Shown here: positions 50,796 to 62,335 of the stretch, in pieces
Layout: each line of letters opens with the position of its first letter
How positions within the stretch are numbered: position 1 is the first letter of the stretch
Assembly (NCBI RefSeq): GCF_009695875.1
Contig: NZ_VUNC01000002.1
Span: forward strand, 62,001 to 126,000
Direction of reading: 5' to 3'
DNA: 64,000 nt
Source of the DNA: Olsenella porci
GTDB lineage: Bacteria; Actinomycetota; Coriobacteriia; Coriobacteriales; Atopobiaceae
Notes under the pieces: model-generated
The model's database searches: none
Told to the model about the DNA's origin: nothing
Seen by the model: only the letters and a program-made list of their open reading frames with translations
Position numbers and translations under genes: made by a program

Positions 50796-50821
50796 ATCTG
50801 GTGTGCTGCGCACGAGCAATT

Positions 50822-50849
50822 ACTATAGCAGACGCAAATCTGGGTGCAA
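50822..50849 (-). promoter_or_regulatory. tRNA-Asn promoter
   Basis: Minus-strand TTGCAC (50849-50844) and TATAGT (50827-50822) are 16 bp apart. The -10 is preceded by TGC, giving an extended -10. The start site would be about 24 bp before the mature tRNA. Confidence 0.75.
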
Positions 50850-50916
50850 GCGACTTTCCATTATTTTTTCTACCGCACCCAATTTGATTTGCAAGCCCAT
50901 GCCAACTGCTACGCAA

Positions 50917-50955
50917 GGAGCCCATGCACACCTCCATATAGTGTGCATGGGCTCC
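50917..50955 (-). terminator. 15-bp perfect hairpin after rpoD
   Basis: GGAGCCCATGCACAC and GTGTGCATGGGCTCC pair perfectly around TATATGGAG, 22 bp after the rpoD stop. TTGCGTAG follows, not a U-run. It is probably the rpoD transcript end, perhaps with Rho. The rest of 50796-50977 holds the tRNA promoter and an A/T-rich stretch. Confidence 0.65.
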
Positions 50956-50977
50956 CAGTCTGAGCAGGATAAACCCG

Positions 50978-52369
<1,392 letters not shown>

Positions 52370-52399
52370 GGATTTCCTTTCCACGTATAAACCTTCGTG

Positions 52400-52427
52400 A
52401 TGATACCCATTTTCCTGGGCTATGCAA
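52400..52427 (-). promoter_or_regulatory. Possible rpoD promoter inside the end of dnaG
   Basis: Minus-strand TTGCAT (52427-52422, overlapping the dnaG stop) and TATCAT (52405-52400) are 16 bp apart. The -10 matches five of six bases. It would give a 24-nt leader before the rpoD GTG, so sigma could be made independently of dnaG. Confidence 0.4.
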
Positions 52428-54288
52428 CAGTCGAGACCCTTTGTGACAGTTCGTTGATGCGCTTCTGCACCTCGGTCGCGCTCCTGAAGAGCTCCGCGGC
52501 CTCCTCGTCGCCCGGCGAGGCGGACGTGGCCCTGAGCCTTGCCTTTATCTCCCGGACCTCCCTCCTCCTCGACCACAGCTCGATCACGTCGAGGAGGAAC
52601 GCAACTTCCTCGTCCACCCCCATCCCCGAGGTGACCTCGAGCCGGGCGCCCGCGAGCAGCTGCGGGGCTTCCGGGACCACCGACTCGGCCGCAGCCACAA
52701 CGTCCGCCGGGGTCGCATCCTCGGGCGTTGCGAGCATGGCCCACGCCATCGCCTCGTTGCGCGAGTCCGCCCAGGTGAACGAGGCAATCCTGTCACCCTG
52801 CGCCCGCACCGCGTTGACGTTGGAGGCCATCACGGCCAGAAGCTCGCGCTCCGCGATCACCTGCATGCGCTCGTCCTTTGAGAGGGCGGAGAGGCTCATT
52901 CCGGCGCGCGAGGGGTCCCGGGGCGAGAGGGGAGTCCCTCTCCCCTGCGTCGGGGCTGCCTTGGCCCTCGTTGGTGCTCTCTCCCCCTCCGCCTCAGGCG
53001 CGGGCTCGGGCTTCTGGCGTATGACGCGCTTGACCTCCTCGACGCTGGTGCCAAGGAGGTCGGCGAGCGTGGTTGCGTAGCCATCCAGAAGGATGGAGTC
53101 CCGTAGTGGGACGAGGAGCGTGGCCATCTGGTCGAGAGCGGCGACCCTGCGGCCGGGTACCGAAAGGTCGATGCCGGAGAGGCGCTTTGAGAACACGAAG
53201 TCCATGAGGGGGACAGCCTTTGCGAGCTGCTCGCGCAGTGAGTCCGCGCCGTTGGCGGCGAGGAACTCGGCGGGGTCCTGCCCCCCGGGGAGCACGACGC
53301 AAAGCAACTGGACGCTGGTCTTGCCCACGTACTGCACCGCTCGCTCCGCCGCACGCTGACCGGCGGCGTCGCCATCGAACATGCAGACGATGCGGTCCTT
53401 GGCAAAGCGCTCGATGAGCCTGACGTGGTCGAGCGTGAGCGCCGTTCCCAGCGCGGCGACGGCGTTGGTGAAGCCCGCCTCGTGCATTGAGATGACGTCC
53501 GTGTACCCCTCGCACACGATCGCCGTGCCCGTGGCGACCATGGAGTCCTTGGCACGGTCAAACGCGAAGAGGTGCTTGCCCTTGTGGAACACGGGCGTGT
53601 CCTTGGTGTTGAGGTACTTGGGCTTGGAGTCGCCCATCACGCGGCCGCCAAACGCGATGCAGCGGCCCTGCTCGTCGTGGATGGGGAACATAACTCGGTC
53701 GAAGAAGCGGTCCCTGAGCCCGGCCCGCCCCTCCAGGGCGAGGTCGGCCGAGACGATCTCGTCGCGCGAGAAGCCCGCCTCGCGCAGATGGGAGACCAGG
53801 AGGCCATGGCCGGGGGCGTACCCCAGCCTCCAGCGACGGCACACGTCTGAGCCGAAGCCACGACCCGAGAGGTACCTGCGCCCCTCTTCCGCGCCCTCGC
53901 CACGCCCCCTGAGGAGGAGCGTGGAGTAGAACGACTCAGCCTCGGTGAGGCACTCGACGAGGCGGGACCTCTTGGGGCCGCGACGGGCCGCTCCGCGCTC
54001 CTCGGAGAGCTCGATGCCCTCCTTGTCAGCGAGGTACCTGATGGCATCCGGAAAGTCGAGGTTCTCCCTCTTCATGATGTAATTGAAGACGTCGCCGCCC
54101 TGGTGGCAGCCAAAGCAATACCAGAATCCGGTGGATGGGATTACGTGGAACGAGGGGGACTTCTCGTGATGGAAGGGGCAGCACCCCCAGAAGTCGCGGC
54201 CGCGCTGCCTGAGCTCGACCGTCTCGCCCACGATCTGGACGATGTCGCTTGCCTGCCGGACGCGCTCCTTGTCCTCGTCCGTGATCAC
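52420..54288 (-). CDS. dnaG: DNA primase DnaG
   Basis: Synthesises RNA primers at the replication fork. The 623 residues have the CHC2 zinc domain (C37-x2-H40 ... C58-x2-C61), the catalytic core with [21 protein letters not shown], the TOPRIM acidic triad starting at [15 protein letters not shown] and [11 protein letters not shown], and a C-terminal helicase-interaction domain. A GTG at 54286-54288 overlapping the ribF stop (GTGA) was chosen because [18 protein letters not shown] is the family start. Direct coupling to ribF, in place of the usual rpsU neighbour, is unusual. Confidence 0.95.
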   Translation of the reverse strand: MITDEDKERVRQASDIVQIVGETVELRQRGRDFWGCCPFHHEKSPSFHVIPSTGFWYCFGCHQGGDVFNYIMKRENLDFPDAIRYLADKEGIELSEERGAARRGPKRSRLVECLTEAESFYSTLLLRGRGEGAEEGRRYLSGRGFGSDVCRRWRLGYAPGHGLLVSHLREAGFSRDEIVSADLALEGRAGLRDRFFDRVMFPIHDEQGRCIAFGGRVMGDSKPKYLNTKDTPVFHKGKHLFAFDRAKDSMVATGTAIVCEGYTDVISMHEAGFTNAVAALGTALTLDHVRLIERFAKDRIVCMFDGDAAGQRAAERAVQYVGKTSVQLLCVVLPGGQDPAEFLAANGADSLREQLAKAVPLMDFVFSKRLSGIDLSVPGRRVAALDQMATLLVPLRDSILLDGYATTLADLLGTSVEEVKRVIRQKPEPAPEAEGERAPTRAKAAPTQGRGTPLSPRDPSRAGMSLSALSKDERMQVIAERELLAVMASNVNAVRAQGDRIASFTWADSRNEAMAWAMLATPEDATPADVVAAAESVVPEAPQLLAGARLEVTSGMGVDEEVAFLLDVIELWSRRREVREIKARLRATSASPGDEEAAELFRSATEVQKRINELSQRVSTVA

Positions 54289-55352
54289 TCGCCCACCTCC
54301 ACGCCATGCTGACCTACCTGCGTACGTACCCAGTCGACGTTCGACAGAACCGCACGCTCGAGCTCCTCGGTGGAGGGGAAGGGCCTCGACGCCCTGAGCC
54401 AGCGGGCGAAGACCACGGACACCTCCCTCCCGTAGAGGTCGCCCGAGAACCCGAGGAGGTTGGCCTCGAGGAACGACTGTCGGGGGCCCGAGAACGTCGG
54501 TGGCGCCCCCACGTTGATCGCTGAGGGGTATGCCGTCCTGTCCGCCACGACGTACCCCGCGTAGACGCCGTCCGACGGCAGGCACGTGACGGAGGGAACC
54601 TGGACGTTAGCGGTGGGGAAGCCAAAGGACGTCCCCTCTCCCCTGCCGTGCGCCACGGTGCCACGGACGAAGTGCGGGCGGGCGAGAAGCGCGTTGGCAC
54701 GCTCCAGCTGCCCGTCTCGAAGGAGTGCGCGGATTTGCGTCGCCGAGACCGTCTTGCCGTCCTCCTGCAGCAACTCCTCGCCGTGGACGGCGATTCCCTC
54801 CCGCTTCCCCAGCTCGCGCAGCGAGTCGAGGTCGCCACGGCCGCCGTCACCAAAGCGGAAGTTGGTGCCCACCCGCACGGAGCGGGGGCGGACCAGCCGT
54901 GGGAGCATCCGCCGCAGGAACGCCTCCTGGCTGGTGTGCTCCAGCTCCTCGCCAAAGTCCAGCACCAGGACGGCGTCTGCACCAAGGAGGAGGAGCCCCC
55001 GCGCCCTGTCGCGAACCTCGAGCAGGCGGGAGAGGGGCGTCTCCCCCTCAAGGAGGTCAGACGGGTCGGGCGAGAAGGTCACGGCCACGCAGGGGAGCGA
55101 GAGCTCGCGGGCGTCCGCAACCGCATGCGCAAGGAGCCGGCGATGTCCCCTGTGGAGGCCGTCGAAGGCCCCGATGCAGACGCATGCATCCGAGCCCGGC
55201 GCAAGGTGGACAGCCGCCCGAGTGACAAGCGTCGCGCCGTCAAGCCGGACGGCGCTCACCTCAAGGCCACCGAGGAGAAGCGAGTCCCTGCACAGCGCGC
55301 GGGAGTCCTCCTCGGTGAGCGGCAGGGTCCTTCCCAAGATCGCCTCGCTCAC
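54285..55352 (-). CDS. ribF: Bifunctional riboflavin kinase/FAD synthetase RibF
   Basis: Makes FMN and then FAD from riboflavin. The 355 residues begin with an approximately 45-residue extension before the FAD-synthetase nucleotidyltransferase domain, which carries CIGAFDGLHRGHRRLL in place of the usual GxFDGxHxGH start. VTFSPDP and ISATQIR-like TVSATQIRALL follow. The C-terminal riboflavin kinase domain has GRGEGTSFGFPTANV and FEANLLGFSGDLYG. The start is GTG overlapping the truB stop. The truB-ribF order is conserved. Its product FMN is the cofactor of PyrD and DusB encoded nearby. Confidence 0.93.
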   Translation of the reverse strand: MSEAILGRTLPLTEEDSRALCRDSLLLGGLEVSAVRLDGATLVTRAAVHLAPGSDACVCIGAFDGLHRGHRRLLAHAVADARELSLPCVAVTFSPDPSDLLEGETPLSRLLEVRDRARGLLLLGADAVLVLDFGEELEHTSQEAFLRRMLPRLVRPRSVRVGTNFRFGDGGRGDLDSLRELGKREGIAVHGEELLQEDGKTVSATQIRALLRDGQLERANALLARPHFVRGTVAHGRGEGTSFGFPTANVQVPSVTCLPSDGVYAGYVVADRTAYPSAINVGAPPTFSGPRQSFLEANLLGFSGDLYGREVSVVFARWLRASRPFPSTEELERAVLSNVDWVRTQVGQHGVEVGE

Positions 55353-56278
55353 GACCTCACCCCATCGATGCCGCTGGGGAAGTTCGCGACGCAGGCGAGC
55401 CAAGGCCCACGACGCTCCCACACCCCGAGGAGCCGCCCGTCGCGGACGAGACAGCACCTCTCCCCCTCCTCAAGCTGGAGTGGCCGAGGGGAGATGCGAC
55501 GGCCGCACCTGGCGTCATCGGCCTCCCGCGCGGAGAGCGTCCGTGCCGGCAGGCCGAGCGCATGCACGGGGTCGAGGCGGCGGGATGCAAGGACGTCGGT
55601 GCCGCGCTCCTCCAGTTCGTCGAGCGGGATGCAGTCTGCAAGCGTGACCGCACCGGACGAGGTCCTGCGGAGTCCCCTCAGGTGCGCGGCGCTTGAGGCC
55701 TCACGCCCGAGGTCACGGGCGAGGCTCCTGATGTAGGTGCCCTTTGAGACGCGGAAGGCGCAGTCCCAGGCAACGGGCTCCCCAGGTTCAATCGAGAGCA
55801 GCGTGGACTCGATGATCCTGACGTGGCGCGGCTTGAGCTCGACCTCCTCGCCCGAGCGAGCGAGGTCGTAGGCCCTCCTGCCGTTGACGCTGATGGCGGA
55901 GTAGGCAGGCGGGAGCTGGTCGCACTCCCCCGCGGCGGACGAGACGAACGCGGAGACCCGATCGCCGTCCCCCGCCCATGCCGGAACGGGGGCGGTCCTG
56001 GTGACCGTTCCCTCGGCATCGTCCGTGTCCGTCTCGGAGCCAAGCTCGATGGAGGCGACATAGGACTTCTCGTCCATGGTGAGAAGCCCGAGGGTGCGCG
56101 TGCCCTGGCCAACGCCAACGACCAGGACTCCGGTCGCTGCGGGGTCGAGCGTGCCGGCGTGCCCAACGCGACGTTCCCCCAAGGCGCGCCGCACCCGTGA
56201 CACCACGTCGTGGCTGCTCATCCCAGCGGGCTTGTCGATGGCGAGGAGGCAGTTGATGCCACTCTCTCCCCGCCTCAC
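55349..56278 (-). CDS. truB: tRNA pseudouridine(55) synthase TruB
   Basis: Forms pseudouridine 55 in the T-loop of tRNAs. The 309 residues contain LLAIDKPAGMSSHDVVSRVR and the catalytic GHAGTLDPAATGVLVV (Asp45). RAYDLARSGEEVELKPRHVRI and GTYIRSLARDLG follow, with a C-terminal PUA-like tail. Translation starts at a GTG overlapping the nrnA stop. The nrnA-truB-ribF order is the common Gram-positive arrangement after rbfA. No abnormality is visible. Confidence 0.95.
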   Translation of the reverse strand: MRRGESGINCLLAIDKPAGMSSHDVVSRVRRALGERRVGHAGTLDPAATGVLVVGVGQGTRTLGLLTMDEKSYVASIELGSETDTDDAEGTVTRTAPVPAWAGDGDRVSAFVSSAAGECDQLPPAYSAISVNGRRAYDLARSGEEVELKPRHVRIIESTLLSIEPGEPVAWDCAFRVSKGTYIRSLARDLGREASSAAHLRGLRRTSSGAVTLADCIPLDELEERGTDVLASRRLDPVHALGLPARTLSAREADDARCGRRISPRPLQLEEGERCCLVRDGRLLGVWERRGPWLACVANFPSGIDGVRS

Positions 56279-57303
56279 CTGGCGTCGCTCCCCTCTCCGT
56301 CGCCCTCGACGAGGGCGACGAGCGGCGGGAGCGCCTTGCTCAGGACCTGGTCGATGTCACCCTCCATCGTGAAGCCGGCAGCAGCCTTGTGGCCACCCCC
56401 GCCGAGGGACCGCGCGATGCCCGAGATGTCCAGGCTCGTCTTGGAGCGGAGGTTGCCGCGAACCATGCCGTCGCCGACCTCCTTGAGGAAGAGCGCGACC
56501 TCGGAGCCGGCGACGCTTCGAACGACGTCGATGAGCCCGTCGCACTCGTCAAGGCTCGCACCAGTCCTCACCAGGTCGGCGGACGTCGCATAGCTGTAGG
56601 CGATCCTCCCCTTTGAGAAGGTCGTGATGCGCCCCATGACGGCGGACTCCAGGTGCAGGTACGAGAGGCTGAAGTTCTGGTACACGTTGAGCGCGGTCCG
56701 GCTTGGGACGGCCCCTGCGTCCACGAGCAGCCCCGCGACCGCAAAGGCCTCGGAGTCTGCGTTCTGGTACTGGAAGCGCCCGGTGTCCGTGCACACGGCG
56801 CAATAGAGGCACTCCGCAATGTCGGGCGTGATGGTGACGCCCAGGTGCAGGGCGAACTCCGTGACGATGACGCCGGCCGCCGCCGCGGAGGGCCTCACGA
56901 GGTTGACCTGACCGTAGGGGCTCTCGCACGGGTGGTGGTCGATGATGACCGTGGCACCCGCCCTCCTCATGACGTCCTCCGCGAGATTGAGCCTCGACGC
57001 GACGGAGAGGTCGACGCTCACAAAGAGGTCGGGGCTCTGCTCATAGTCGCCGGCGCACACGAAGTCGGACGCGCCGGGGAGGAAGGAGTAGATCCGGGGA
57101 ACCGGCTCGCGGTCAGCAAGGAGGTTGGTGACCTCAATCTCTGGCCACCTAGCCCTGATGATCATCGCCAGGGCGAGCCCCGACCCGAGGGCGTCGCCAT
57201 CGGGGCTCGTGTGAGCGCAGATGGCGACGCTCCGGCATCCGTCGATCGCCTGGGCGATCCTGTCGAACGCCGCCTCCTGCGAGGGGTTGCAAGCAAGGCC
57301 CAT
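56275..57303 (-). CDS. nrnA: Bifunctional oligoribonuclease/pAp phosphatase NrnA (DHH family)
   Basis: DHH/DHHA1 phosphoesterase that degrades nanoRNA and 3'-phosphoadenosine 5'-phosphate. The 342 residues have the metal motifs HTSPDGDALGSGLAL (31-45), VSVDLS and IIDHHPCE (120-127). The DHHA1 substrate-binding block GGGGHKAAAGF lies near the end. The ATG at 57301-57303 follows the rbfA stop by 4 bp; the open frame upstream lies in rbfA. It finishes the RNA decay begun by RNase Y, RNase J and PNPase, all encoded in this window. Confidence 0.93.
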   Translation of the reverse strand: MGLACNPSQEAAFDRIAQAIDGCRSVAICAHTSPDGDALGSGLALAMIIRARWPEIEVTNLLADREPVPRIYSFLPGASDFVCAGDYEQSPDLFVSVDLSVASRLNLAEDVMRRAGATVIIDHHPCESPYGQVNLVRPSAAAAGVIVTEFALHLGVTITPDIAECLYCAVCTDTGRFQYQNADSEAFAVAGLLVDAGAVPSRTALNVYQNFSLSYLHLESAVMGRITTFSKGRIAYSYATSADLVRTGASLDECDGLIDVVRSVAGSEVALFLKEVGDGMVRGNLRSKTSLDISGIARSLGGGGHKAAAGFTMEGDIDQVLSKALPPLVALVEGDGEGSDAR

Positions 57304-57307
57304 GTCG

Positions 57308-57730
57308 CTACTTCTCCCCCTCGCCCTGCTCGTCCTGGCCCTCCTCCCCGTCGATGACGGGGTAGCCAAACTCGTCCTTCTCCACGGAGAGGGTCGAGGG
57401 CACGTTCTGGAGGGCCTTTGCGATGCGCTCCGCCTCGTCGGCGGTCGTGTCGATCTGGAAGATGAGCTCGGGGGTCACGCGCCACCCCAGCGCATGGCCG
57501 AGGAGGCTGCGTATGCGCCCCTTTGCGCGCTCGAGGGCCTGCGAGACCTCGTCGTACCTGTCGCGGTCGCAGCTGACATAGGCACGCATGACCGACTTGT
57601 CGATCGATACCTCGACGCCGGTGAGGGTCACCAGGGAGAGCTCGGGGTCGCTGACCTCGAACAGGAGGATGCTCGCGAGCTTCTCCCTGGCAATCTCGTT
57701 CACGCGGCGAGAGTTGTGATTCTGCTTCAT
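57308..57730 (-). CDS. rbfA: Ribosome-binding factor A
   Basis: Cold-shock-associated 30S maturation factor. The 140 residues begin with the RRVNEIAREKLASILLFEVSDPEL block, followed by the KH-like core (VTLTGVEVSIDKSVMRAYVSC) and HALGWRVTPELIFQIDTT. The protein ends with a short acidic tail. It starts 6 bp after the infB stop, as in most bacteria (infB-rbfA). Confidence 0.95.
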   Translation of the reverse strand: MKQNHNSRRVNEIAREKLASILLFEVSDPELSLVTLTGVEVSIDKSVMRAYVSCDRDRYDEVSQALERAKGRIRSLLGHALGWRVTPELIFQIDTTADEAERIAKALQNVPSTLSVEKDEFGYPVIDGEEGQDEQGEGEK

Positions 57731-57736
57731 CTCGTC

Positions 57737-60418
57737 CTATTCGGTACGGGCGACCTGCTCGATGCGGTACGTCTCGATGATGTCGCCAACGTGGATGTCC
57801 TGGAAGTTGTCGAGGCCAATGCCGCACTCGAAGCCGGCCTTGACGCTCTTGACGTCGTCCTTGTAGCGGCGCAGCGAGGCGAGCTTGCCCTCGTACACCA
57901 CGATGCCGTCGCGGACGAGACGGCAGAGGTCGTCGCGCGAGACCTCTCCCTCCTGCACCATGCAGCCCGCGGCGATGCCGACCTTGGGGACCTTGAAGGT
58001 GTTGCGCACCTCCACGGAAGCCGTCTGAACCTCCTGCTCGGTCGGCTTGAGCATGCCGATGCGGGCGGCGTCGATCTCCTCGATGGCCTTGTAGATGACG
58101 CTGTAGCAGCGGATCTCGACGCCCTGCTGCTCGGCCTGGGTGCGCGCCTTGGCGTCCGGGCGGACCCCAAAGCCGATGATGATGGCGTTGGAGGCGTCGG
58201 CGAGCGTGACGTCGGTCTCGTTGATGGCACCGACGGCGGAGTGGATCACGTTGATGCGCACCTCGCTCTGGTCCATCTTGTTGAGGGAGTCGACCAGCGC
58301 CTCGATGGAGCCCTGGACGTCTGCCTTGATGATGAGGTTGAGCTCCTTGACGTCGGCGTCTGCCATGGTGTCGAAGAGGTTCTCGAGGGTGACGTGCTTG
58401 ACCTTGTTCTGCTCCTCAATGCGGGCCTTGAGGGCGCGCTCGTCGGCGAGGGCGCGCGCGTCGCGCTCGTCCTGGAACACGCGGAACTCGTCACCGGCCA
58501 TGGGGACGCTCTGGAGTCCGAGGACCTCGACGGGGTCGGAGGGGCGGGCCTCCTTCACGTTTCTGCCACGCGGGTCCATCATGGCGCGGATCTTGCCGAA
58601 CGCCATGCCCGCGACGATGGCGTCACCCACGTGGAGCGTGCCACGGCTCACCAGCAGCGTGGCAACGGAGCCGCGGCCGCGATCGAGCTTGGCCTCGAGC
58701 ACGTGGCCCGACGCGAACGTGTCGGGGTTGGCCTTGAGCTCGAGGACGTCGGCCTCGAGCAGGACGGCCTCGAGCAGGTCCTCGATGCCCATGTGCTTCT
58801 TGGCCGAGATGTCGACGAACATGTTCTGCCCGCCCCACTCCTCGGGGATGATGCCGTGCTCGGTGAGCTCCTGACGGACCCTCGTAGGATCTGCGCCGGG
58901 CTTGTCGATCTTGTTGACCGCCACGATGATGGGCACGTTTGCCGCCTTGGCGTGGTTGATCGACTCGATGGTCTGGGGCATCACGCCGTCGTCGGCCGCG
59001 ACGATCAGGATGACGATGTCAGTCACCTTGGCACCACGGGCACGCATGGCCGTGAAGGTCTCGTGGCCGGGGGTGTCGATGAAGGTGATGGTCCTCCCGT
59101 TGATCTGCACCTGCGAGGCGCCGATGGCCTGCGTGATGCCGCCGGCCTCGCCCTCCGCGACGCCGGTGTGGCGGATCGCGTCGAGCAGGGACGTCTTGCC
59201 GTGGTCGACGTGGCCCATGACCGTGACCACGGGCGGGCGGGGCTTGAGGTCCTTGGGGTCGTCGTAGAACGAGAAGGAGTTCTCCTCCTCTTTGGTCATG
59301 ACCTTGACGTCACGCCCCAGGTCGTCCGCGACGAGCTCGATGAGGTCGTCGGACATGGACTCGGTGAGGGTGAGCGGGTTCCCCAGCAGGAAGAGCCTCT
59401 TGATGATGTCGTTGGCGGGAACGTTGAGGAGCTTGGCGAGGTCCGCGACCGTGGAGCCCTGCGGCACCTTGACGGTGTCGAGCTGCGAGAGGTCCTGGTC
59501 GTTCTCGATCGCCTCCTGGATGCGCTGCTCCTCGGCGGCCTCGGCCTGCTGCTTCTTGCGGCGCTCCTTGCGCTTGCGGCGCCTGCCGGTGTCCTGGTGC
59601 GCCTCCTCAACGGCCTCGCGGGCCTCCTCGAAGACGTGGGAGCGGTTGTACTCCTCCGCCTCGCGGGCCATGCGGCTGTAGCGGTCCTCGTCCTCATGGC
59701 CGTGACGGCCACCCTTCCGGCCCTTGCCGCGGCCCCTGCCCTCGGACTCGCCCTCGGGGACGGGGCCGGGAACAGCAGCGCCGACGCGCGGGGCGCTCGA
59801 ACGCCTGCCGCCGCGGTGCGTCTCCTCGGACTCCCCGCCGCGCGACGGGCGGTCGGACCTGCGGCCGCGACCCTTTCCGTGGTCGCGGGCAGCGCGGTCC
59901 TCCTCCTTCTTCTTGGCGGCCTCGGCGGCCTGCTCCTCCAGCACCTTCTCCTGCTGGGCGATCTGGTCGAGCAGACTCGTGAACGAGGGGATGGACTTGG
60001 GGGCGGTATCCCTCACGCGGTTGCGCTCCTCCTCTTCCTTGCGCTTGCGCTCGGCCTCCTTGCGCTCCTCCTCGGCCTTTTTGCGGGCGGCCTCGGCGGC
60101 GGCGCGCTTGCGCTCCTCCTCGGCGCGCTCCTTCTCGCGGCGCTTCTCGGCCTCGATGCGCTCCCTCTCGGCCTTCTCGGCCTCCTTGCGCTCCTCCTCG
60201 GCCTTCGCCTCCGCTTCGGCCTTCTTCTGAGCCTCGATCTCGGCGGCACGAGCCTCGAGGATGGGCTTGAGCTTCTTGCGCACGATGGAGACGTACGCGT
60301 CCTCGAGGGTGGACGAGGGCGACTTGGCAGGGATCTTCATGTCCTGGAGGTGCCCGAGCATTTCCTTGCTGCTCATGCCATATTCCTTGGCTAGATCATG
60401 TACGCGGGTCTTTGCCAT
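57737..60418 (-). CDS. infB: Translation initiation factor IF-2
   Basis: GTPase that brings initiator tRNA to the ribosome. The 893 residues start with an IF2_N domain ([16 protein letters not shown]). A long charged Lys/Glu/Arg-rich segment follows, then a second IF2_N domain ([20 protein letters not shown]). The G domain has [16 protein letters not shown] and NKIDKPGA. Domains II, III and IV end with [13 protein letters not shown] and KYKD-type C2 residues. It is complete and lies 54 bp after nusA. The usual ylxR gene between them is missing. Confidence 0.97.
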   Translation of the reverse strand: MAKTRVHDLAKEYGMSSKEMLGHLQDMKIPAKSPSSTLEDAYVSIVRKKLKPILEARAAEIEAQKKAEAEAKAEEERKEAEKAERERIEAEKRREKERAEEERKRAAAEAARKKAEEERKEAERKRKEEEERNRVRDTAPKSIPSFTSLLDQIAQQEKVLEEQAAEAAKKKEEDRAARDHGKGRGRRSDRPSRGGESEETHRGGRRSSAPRVGAAVPGPVPEGESEGRGRGKGRKGGRHGHEDEDRYSRMAREAEEYNRSHVFEEAREAVEEAHQDTGRRRKRKERRKKQQAEAAEEQRIQEAIENDQDLSQLDTVKVPQGSTVADLAKLLNVPANDIIKRLFLLGNPLTLTESMSDDLIELVADDLGRDVKVMTKEEENSFSFYDDPKDLKPRPPVVTVMGHVDHGKTSLLDAIRHTGVAEGEAGGITQAIGASQVQINGRTITFIDTPGHETFTAMRARGAKVTDIVILIVAADDGVMPQTIESINHAKAANVPIIVAVNKIDKPGADPTRVRQELTEHGIIPEEWGGQNMFVDISAKKHMGIEDLLEAVLLEADVLELKANPDTFASGHVLEAKLDRGRGSVATLLVSRGTLHVGDAIVAGMAFGKIRAMMDPRGRNVKEARPSDPVEVLGLQSVPMAGDEFRVFQDERDARALADERALKARIEEQNKVKHVTLENLFDTMADADVKELNLIIKADVQGSIEALVDSLNKMDQSEVRINVIHSAVGAINETDVTLADASNAIIIGFGVRPDAKARTQAEQQGVEIRCYSVIYKAIEEIDAARIGMLKPTEQEVQTASVEVRNTFKVPKVGIAAGCMVQEGEVSRDDLCRLVRDGIVVYEGKLASLRRYKDDVKSVKAGFECGIGLDNFQDIHVGDIIETYRIEQVARTE

Positions 60419-60472
60419 GTAACCAACCTTCCAAACTGTCTGACGGGGTGTGACGTGTTAGCTGACCTGCGA

Positions 60473-61732
60473 CTAGATCAGGGAGTCGGGATCGTCTGAG
60501 ACGGGCGTCTCGCCAAGCTCCTGGAGCTTCTCGTGGATGCCGCAGAAGCGGGAGCCGGGGCGCGCCATGTTGCGGCACTGGATCCCGGTGGGACCCACGT
60601 ACTCGCAGCGATGGGAGCCCTCCTCCGCCTCCTCGAGGTCGGGGGCCTCATGATCCTCGGGGATGCCGCGCATGATCTCGCGCGCCAGGGACTCGTTCTT
60701 GATGTCGATGTGCATGCCGGTGAGACGCGCGGCGAGGCGGGCGTTCTGGCCCTCCTTCCCGATGGCGAGGGAAAGCTGGTCGTCGGGCACGATGACCGTG
60801 GCGTAGTTGTTCTCCTGGTCGACGAGGACCTTGGAGACGCGGGCGGGCGACAGCGCGTTGGCGACGCACCGGGCGGGGTCGTCGCTCCACAGCACCACGT
60901 CCACGCGCTCGCCGCGGAGCTCGGACACCACGGTGCGCACGCGGCTGCCCTTGGGGCCAACGCAGGCGCCCACGGGGTCGAGCCTGTCGTCCAGGCTCGA
61001 GACGGCGACCTTGGACCTCACGCCGGGCTCGCGCGCGATGGAGCGGACCTCGACCACGCCGTCGTAGACCTCGGGGACCTCAAGCTCGAAGAGTCTGCGG
61101 ATGAGGTCGGGATGCGTGCGGGAGACCACGATCGACGGGCGCTGGCGCTCGCTCCTGATGGGGGGCTGGGTGCTGTTGGGGTCGCGGACGTCGATGATGA
61201 TCGCGCGGATGCGCTGGTTGTGCGAGTAGCGCTCGCCCTGCGGGCGCTCGTTGCGCTCGTCGGGGTAGCGGCGCAAGTCGAAGTAGGGAAGCTCCGCCTC
61301 CACGCCCTCACGAATCTTGATGATCGCGAAGTCTGGAGTGGTCTGCAGGACGGTGCCCGTGATGATGTCGCCGATGCGCTGCGAGAACTCCTCGTAGATC
61401 TGCTGGCGCTCGGCGTTGCGCACGATGTCCATGATCTCGCTCTTGGCGTGCTGGGCGGCGATGCGCGACGCGTCCTTGGGGGTCACGTCCTCCTCGTCGA
61501 ACTCGGTGTACTCGCCGGTCTCCTCGTCGAAGGAGTCGTCGCGCGGGATGAGCTTGTACACGTACACCTTGCCGGTGGCGCGGTCGATGGTGACGCGAGC
61601 GCCAAAGTCCAGGTGCAGGACCTCGCTGTAGCTCTTTGCGAGGGACTGCTCCAGGCGGTCGATGAGGTACAGCTCGTCGATGTGCTTCTCCTGGCAGAGG
61701 GCCATGAGTGCTTCCATCATTTCGGATGCCAT
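60473..61732 (-). CDS. nusA: Transcription termination/antitermination protein NusA with C-terminal Cys/His tail
   Basis: Modulates RNA polymerase pausing, termination and antitermination. The 419 residues carry the NusA N-terminal domain (about 1-130), S1 ([17 protein letters not shown]), and KH1 and KH2 ([24 protein letters not shown] and [16 protein letters not shown]). Beyond KH2 is a tail with C376-x9-C386-x10-C397-x2-H400, which looks like a small zinc-binding module. This is not part of the common short NusA. The acidic alpha-subunit-binding repeats of proteobacterial NusA are absent. It follows rimP by 30 bp and leads into infB. Confidence 0.93.
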   Translation of the reverse strand: MASEMMEALMALCQEKHIDELYLIDRLEQSLAKSYSEVLHLDFGARVTIDRATGKVYVYKLIPRDDSFDEETGEYTEFDEEDVTPKDASRIAAQHAKSEIMDIVRNAERQQIYEEFSQRIGDIITGTVLQTTPDFAIIKIREGVEAELPYFDLRRYPDERNERPQGERYSHNQRIRAIIIDVRDPNSTQPPIRSERQRPSIVVSRTHPDLIRRLFELEVPEVYDGVVEVRSIAREPGVRSKVAVSSLDDRLDPVGACVGPKGSRVRTVVSELRGERVDVVLWSDDPARCVANALSPARVSKVLVDQENNYATVIVPDDQLSLAIGKEGQNARLAARLTGMHIDIKNESLAREIMRGIPEDHEAPDLEEAEEGSHRCEYVGPTGIQCRNMARPGSRFCGIHEKLQELGETPVSDDPDSLI

Positions 61733-61762
61733 GTCGTGTTTCCTTTCAGGGGCGCGATGCGC

Positions 61763-62239
61763 CTAGTCGAAGGTTGGCTTGATCTTGCAGGAGCGGACCT
61801 CGCCCAGGGGGACGGCGACACGCTCACCGTCCACCGTGAGGGTAACCACGTTGTCCTCGTCGATCCCTTCGAGGGTGCCGGTGTAGCGACGGCGCCCCTC
61901 GGTTGCGGTGGTCGAGAGGGTCACCGTGCTGCCAGCGAAGCGCCGGAAGTCACGCGGCCTCCGAAGTGGCCGCGAGAGCCCGGGCGACGACACCTCCAGG
62001 GTGTAAGAGCCCGAAATGGGGTCGAGGGAGTCGAGCGCCTCGCTCACCCACTGGGTCTGCTCGGACACCTCGTCGAGGGAAATGGGCGCAAGCCCCTCCT
62101 CCGCATGGTCGATCCGGACCCTCACCGTGGGCGCCTTCCTCGATCCCACAACCTCAACGTCGACGATGTCGATGCCATGGGTCGCGGCGACGCCCTCGAG
62201 GGTCTCGAGAATCTGTTTCTCTAGCTCGCTTGAGGCCAC
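61763..62239 (-). CDS. rimP: Ribosome maturation factor RimP
   Basis: Assists early 30S assembly. The 158 residues contain the N-terminal ferredoxin-like domain ending LEVSSPGLSRPLRRPRDFRRF, the RimP signature, and a C-terminal SH3-like domain (YTGTLEGIDEDNVVTL). The start is GTG with AAGGAG six bases upstream. It is the first gene of the rimP-nusA-infB operon. A strong promoter and a terminator-like hairpin lie in its leader. Confidence 0.94.
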   Translation of the reverse strand: MASSELEKQILETLEGVAATHGIDIVDVEVVGSRKAPTVRVRIDHAEEGLAPISLDEVSEQTQWVSEALDSLDPISGSYTLEVSSPGLSRPLRRPRDFRRFAGSTVTLSTTATEGRRRYTGTLEGIDEDNVVTLTVDGERVAVPLGEVRSCKIKPTFD

Positions 62240-62270
62240 GCGCTGCTCCTTCCCTGACGTTCGCTCCTAC

Positions 62271-62312
62271 ATACAGAAAGGAAGCGGGGTGAGAAGTTCC
62301 ACCCCACTTCCT
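62271..62312 (-). terminator. Hairpin with T-rich tail in the leuS-rimP gap
   Basis: Minus-strand arms AGGAAGTGGGGTG and CACCCCGCTTCCT form 13 pairs with one G-U around an 8-base loop, followed by TTCTGT. It would end leuS transcripts. It also lies just downstream of the rimP promoter, so it may act as an attenuator in the rimP leader. Confidence 0.75.
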
Positions 62313-62335
62313 ACGAGTACGAATCTGCTTGCTTC

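Noticed and set aside
57221-60394. A 1057-codon plus-strand open frame opposite infB
   Set aside because: It is the antisense shadow of a GC-rich, charged-residue-rich gene. Its translation is repetitive Leu/Ala/Gly/Asp/Val text without domains or a ribosome-binding site, and infB explains the region fully.
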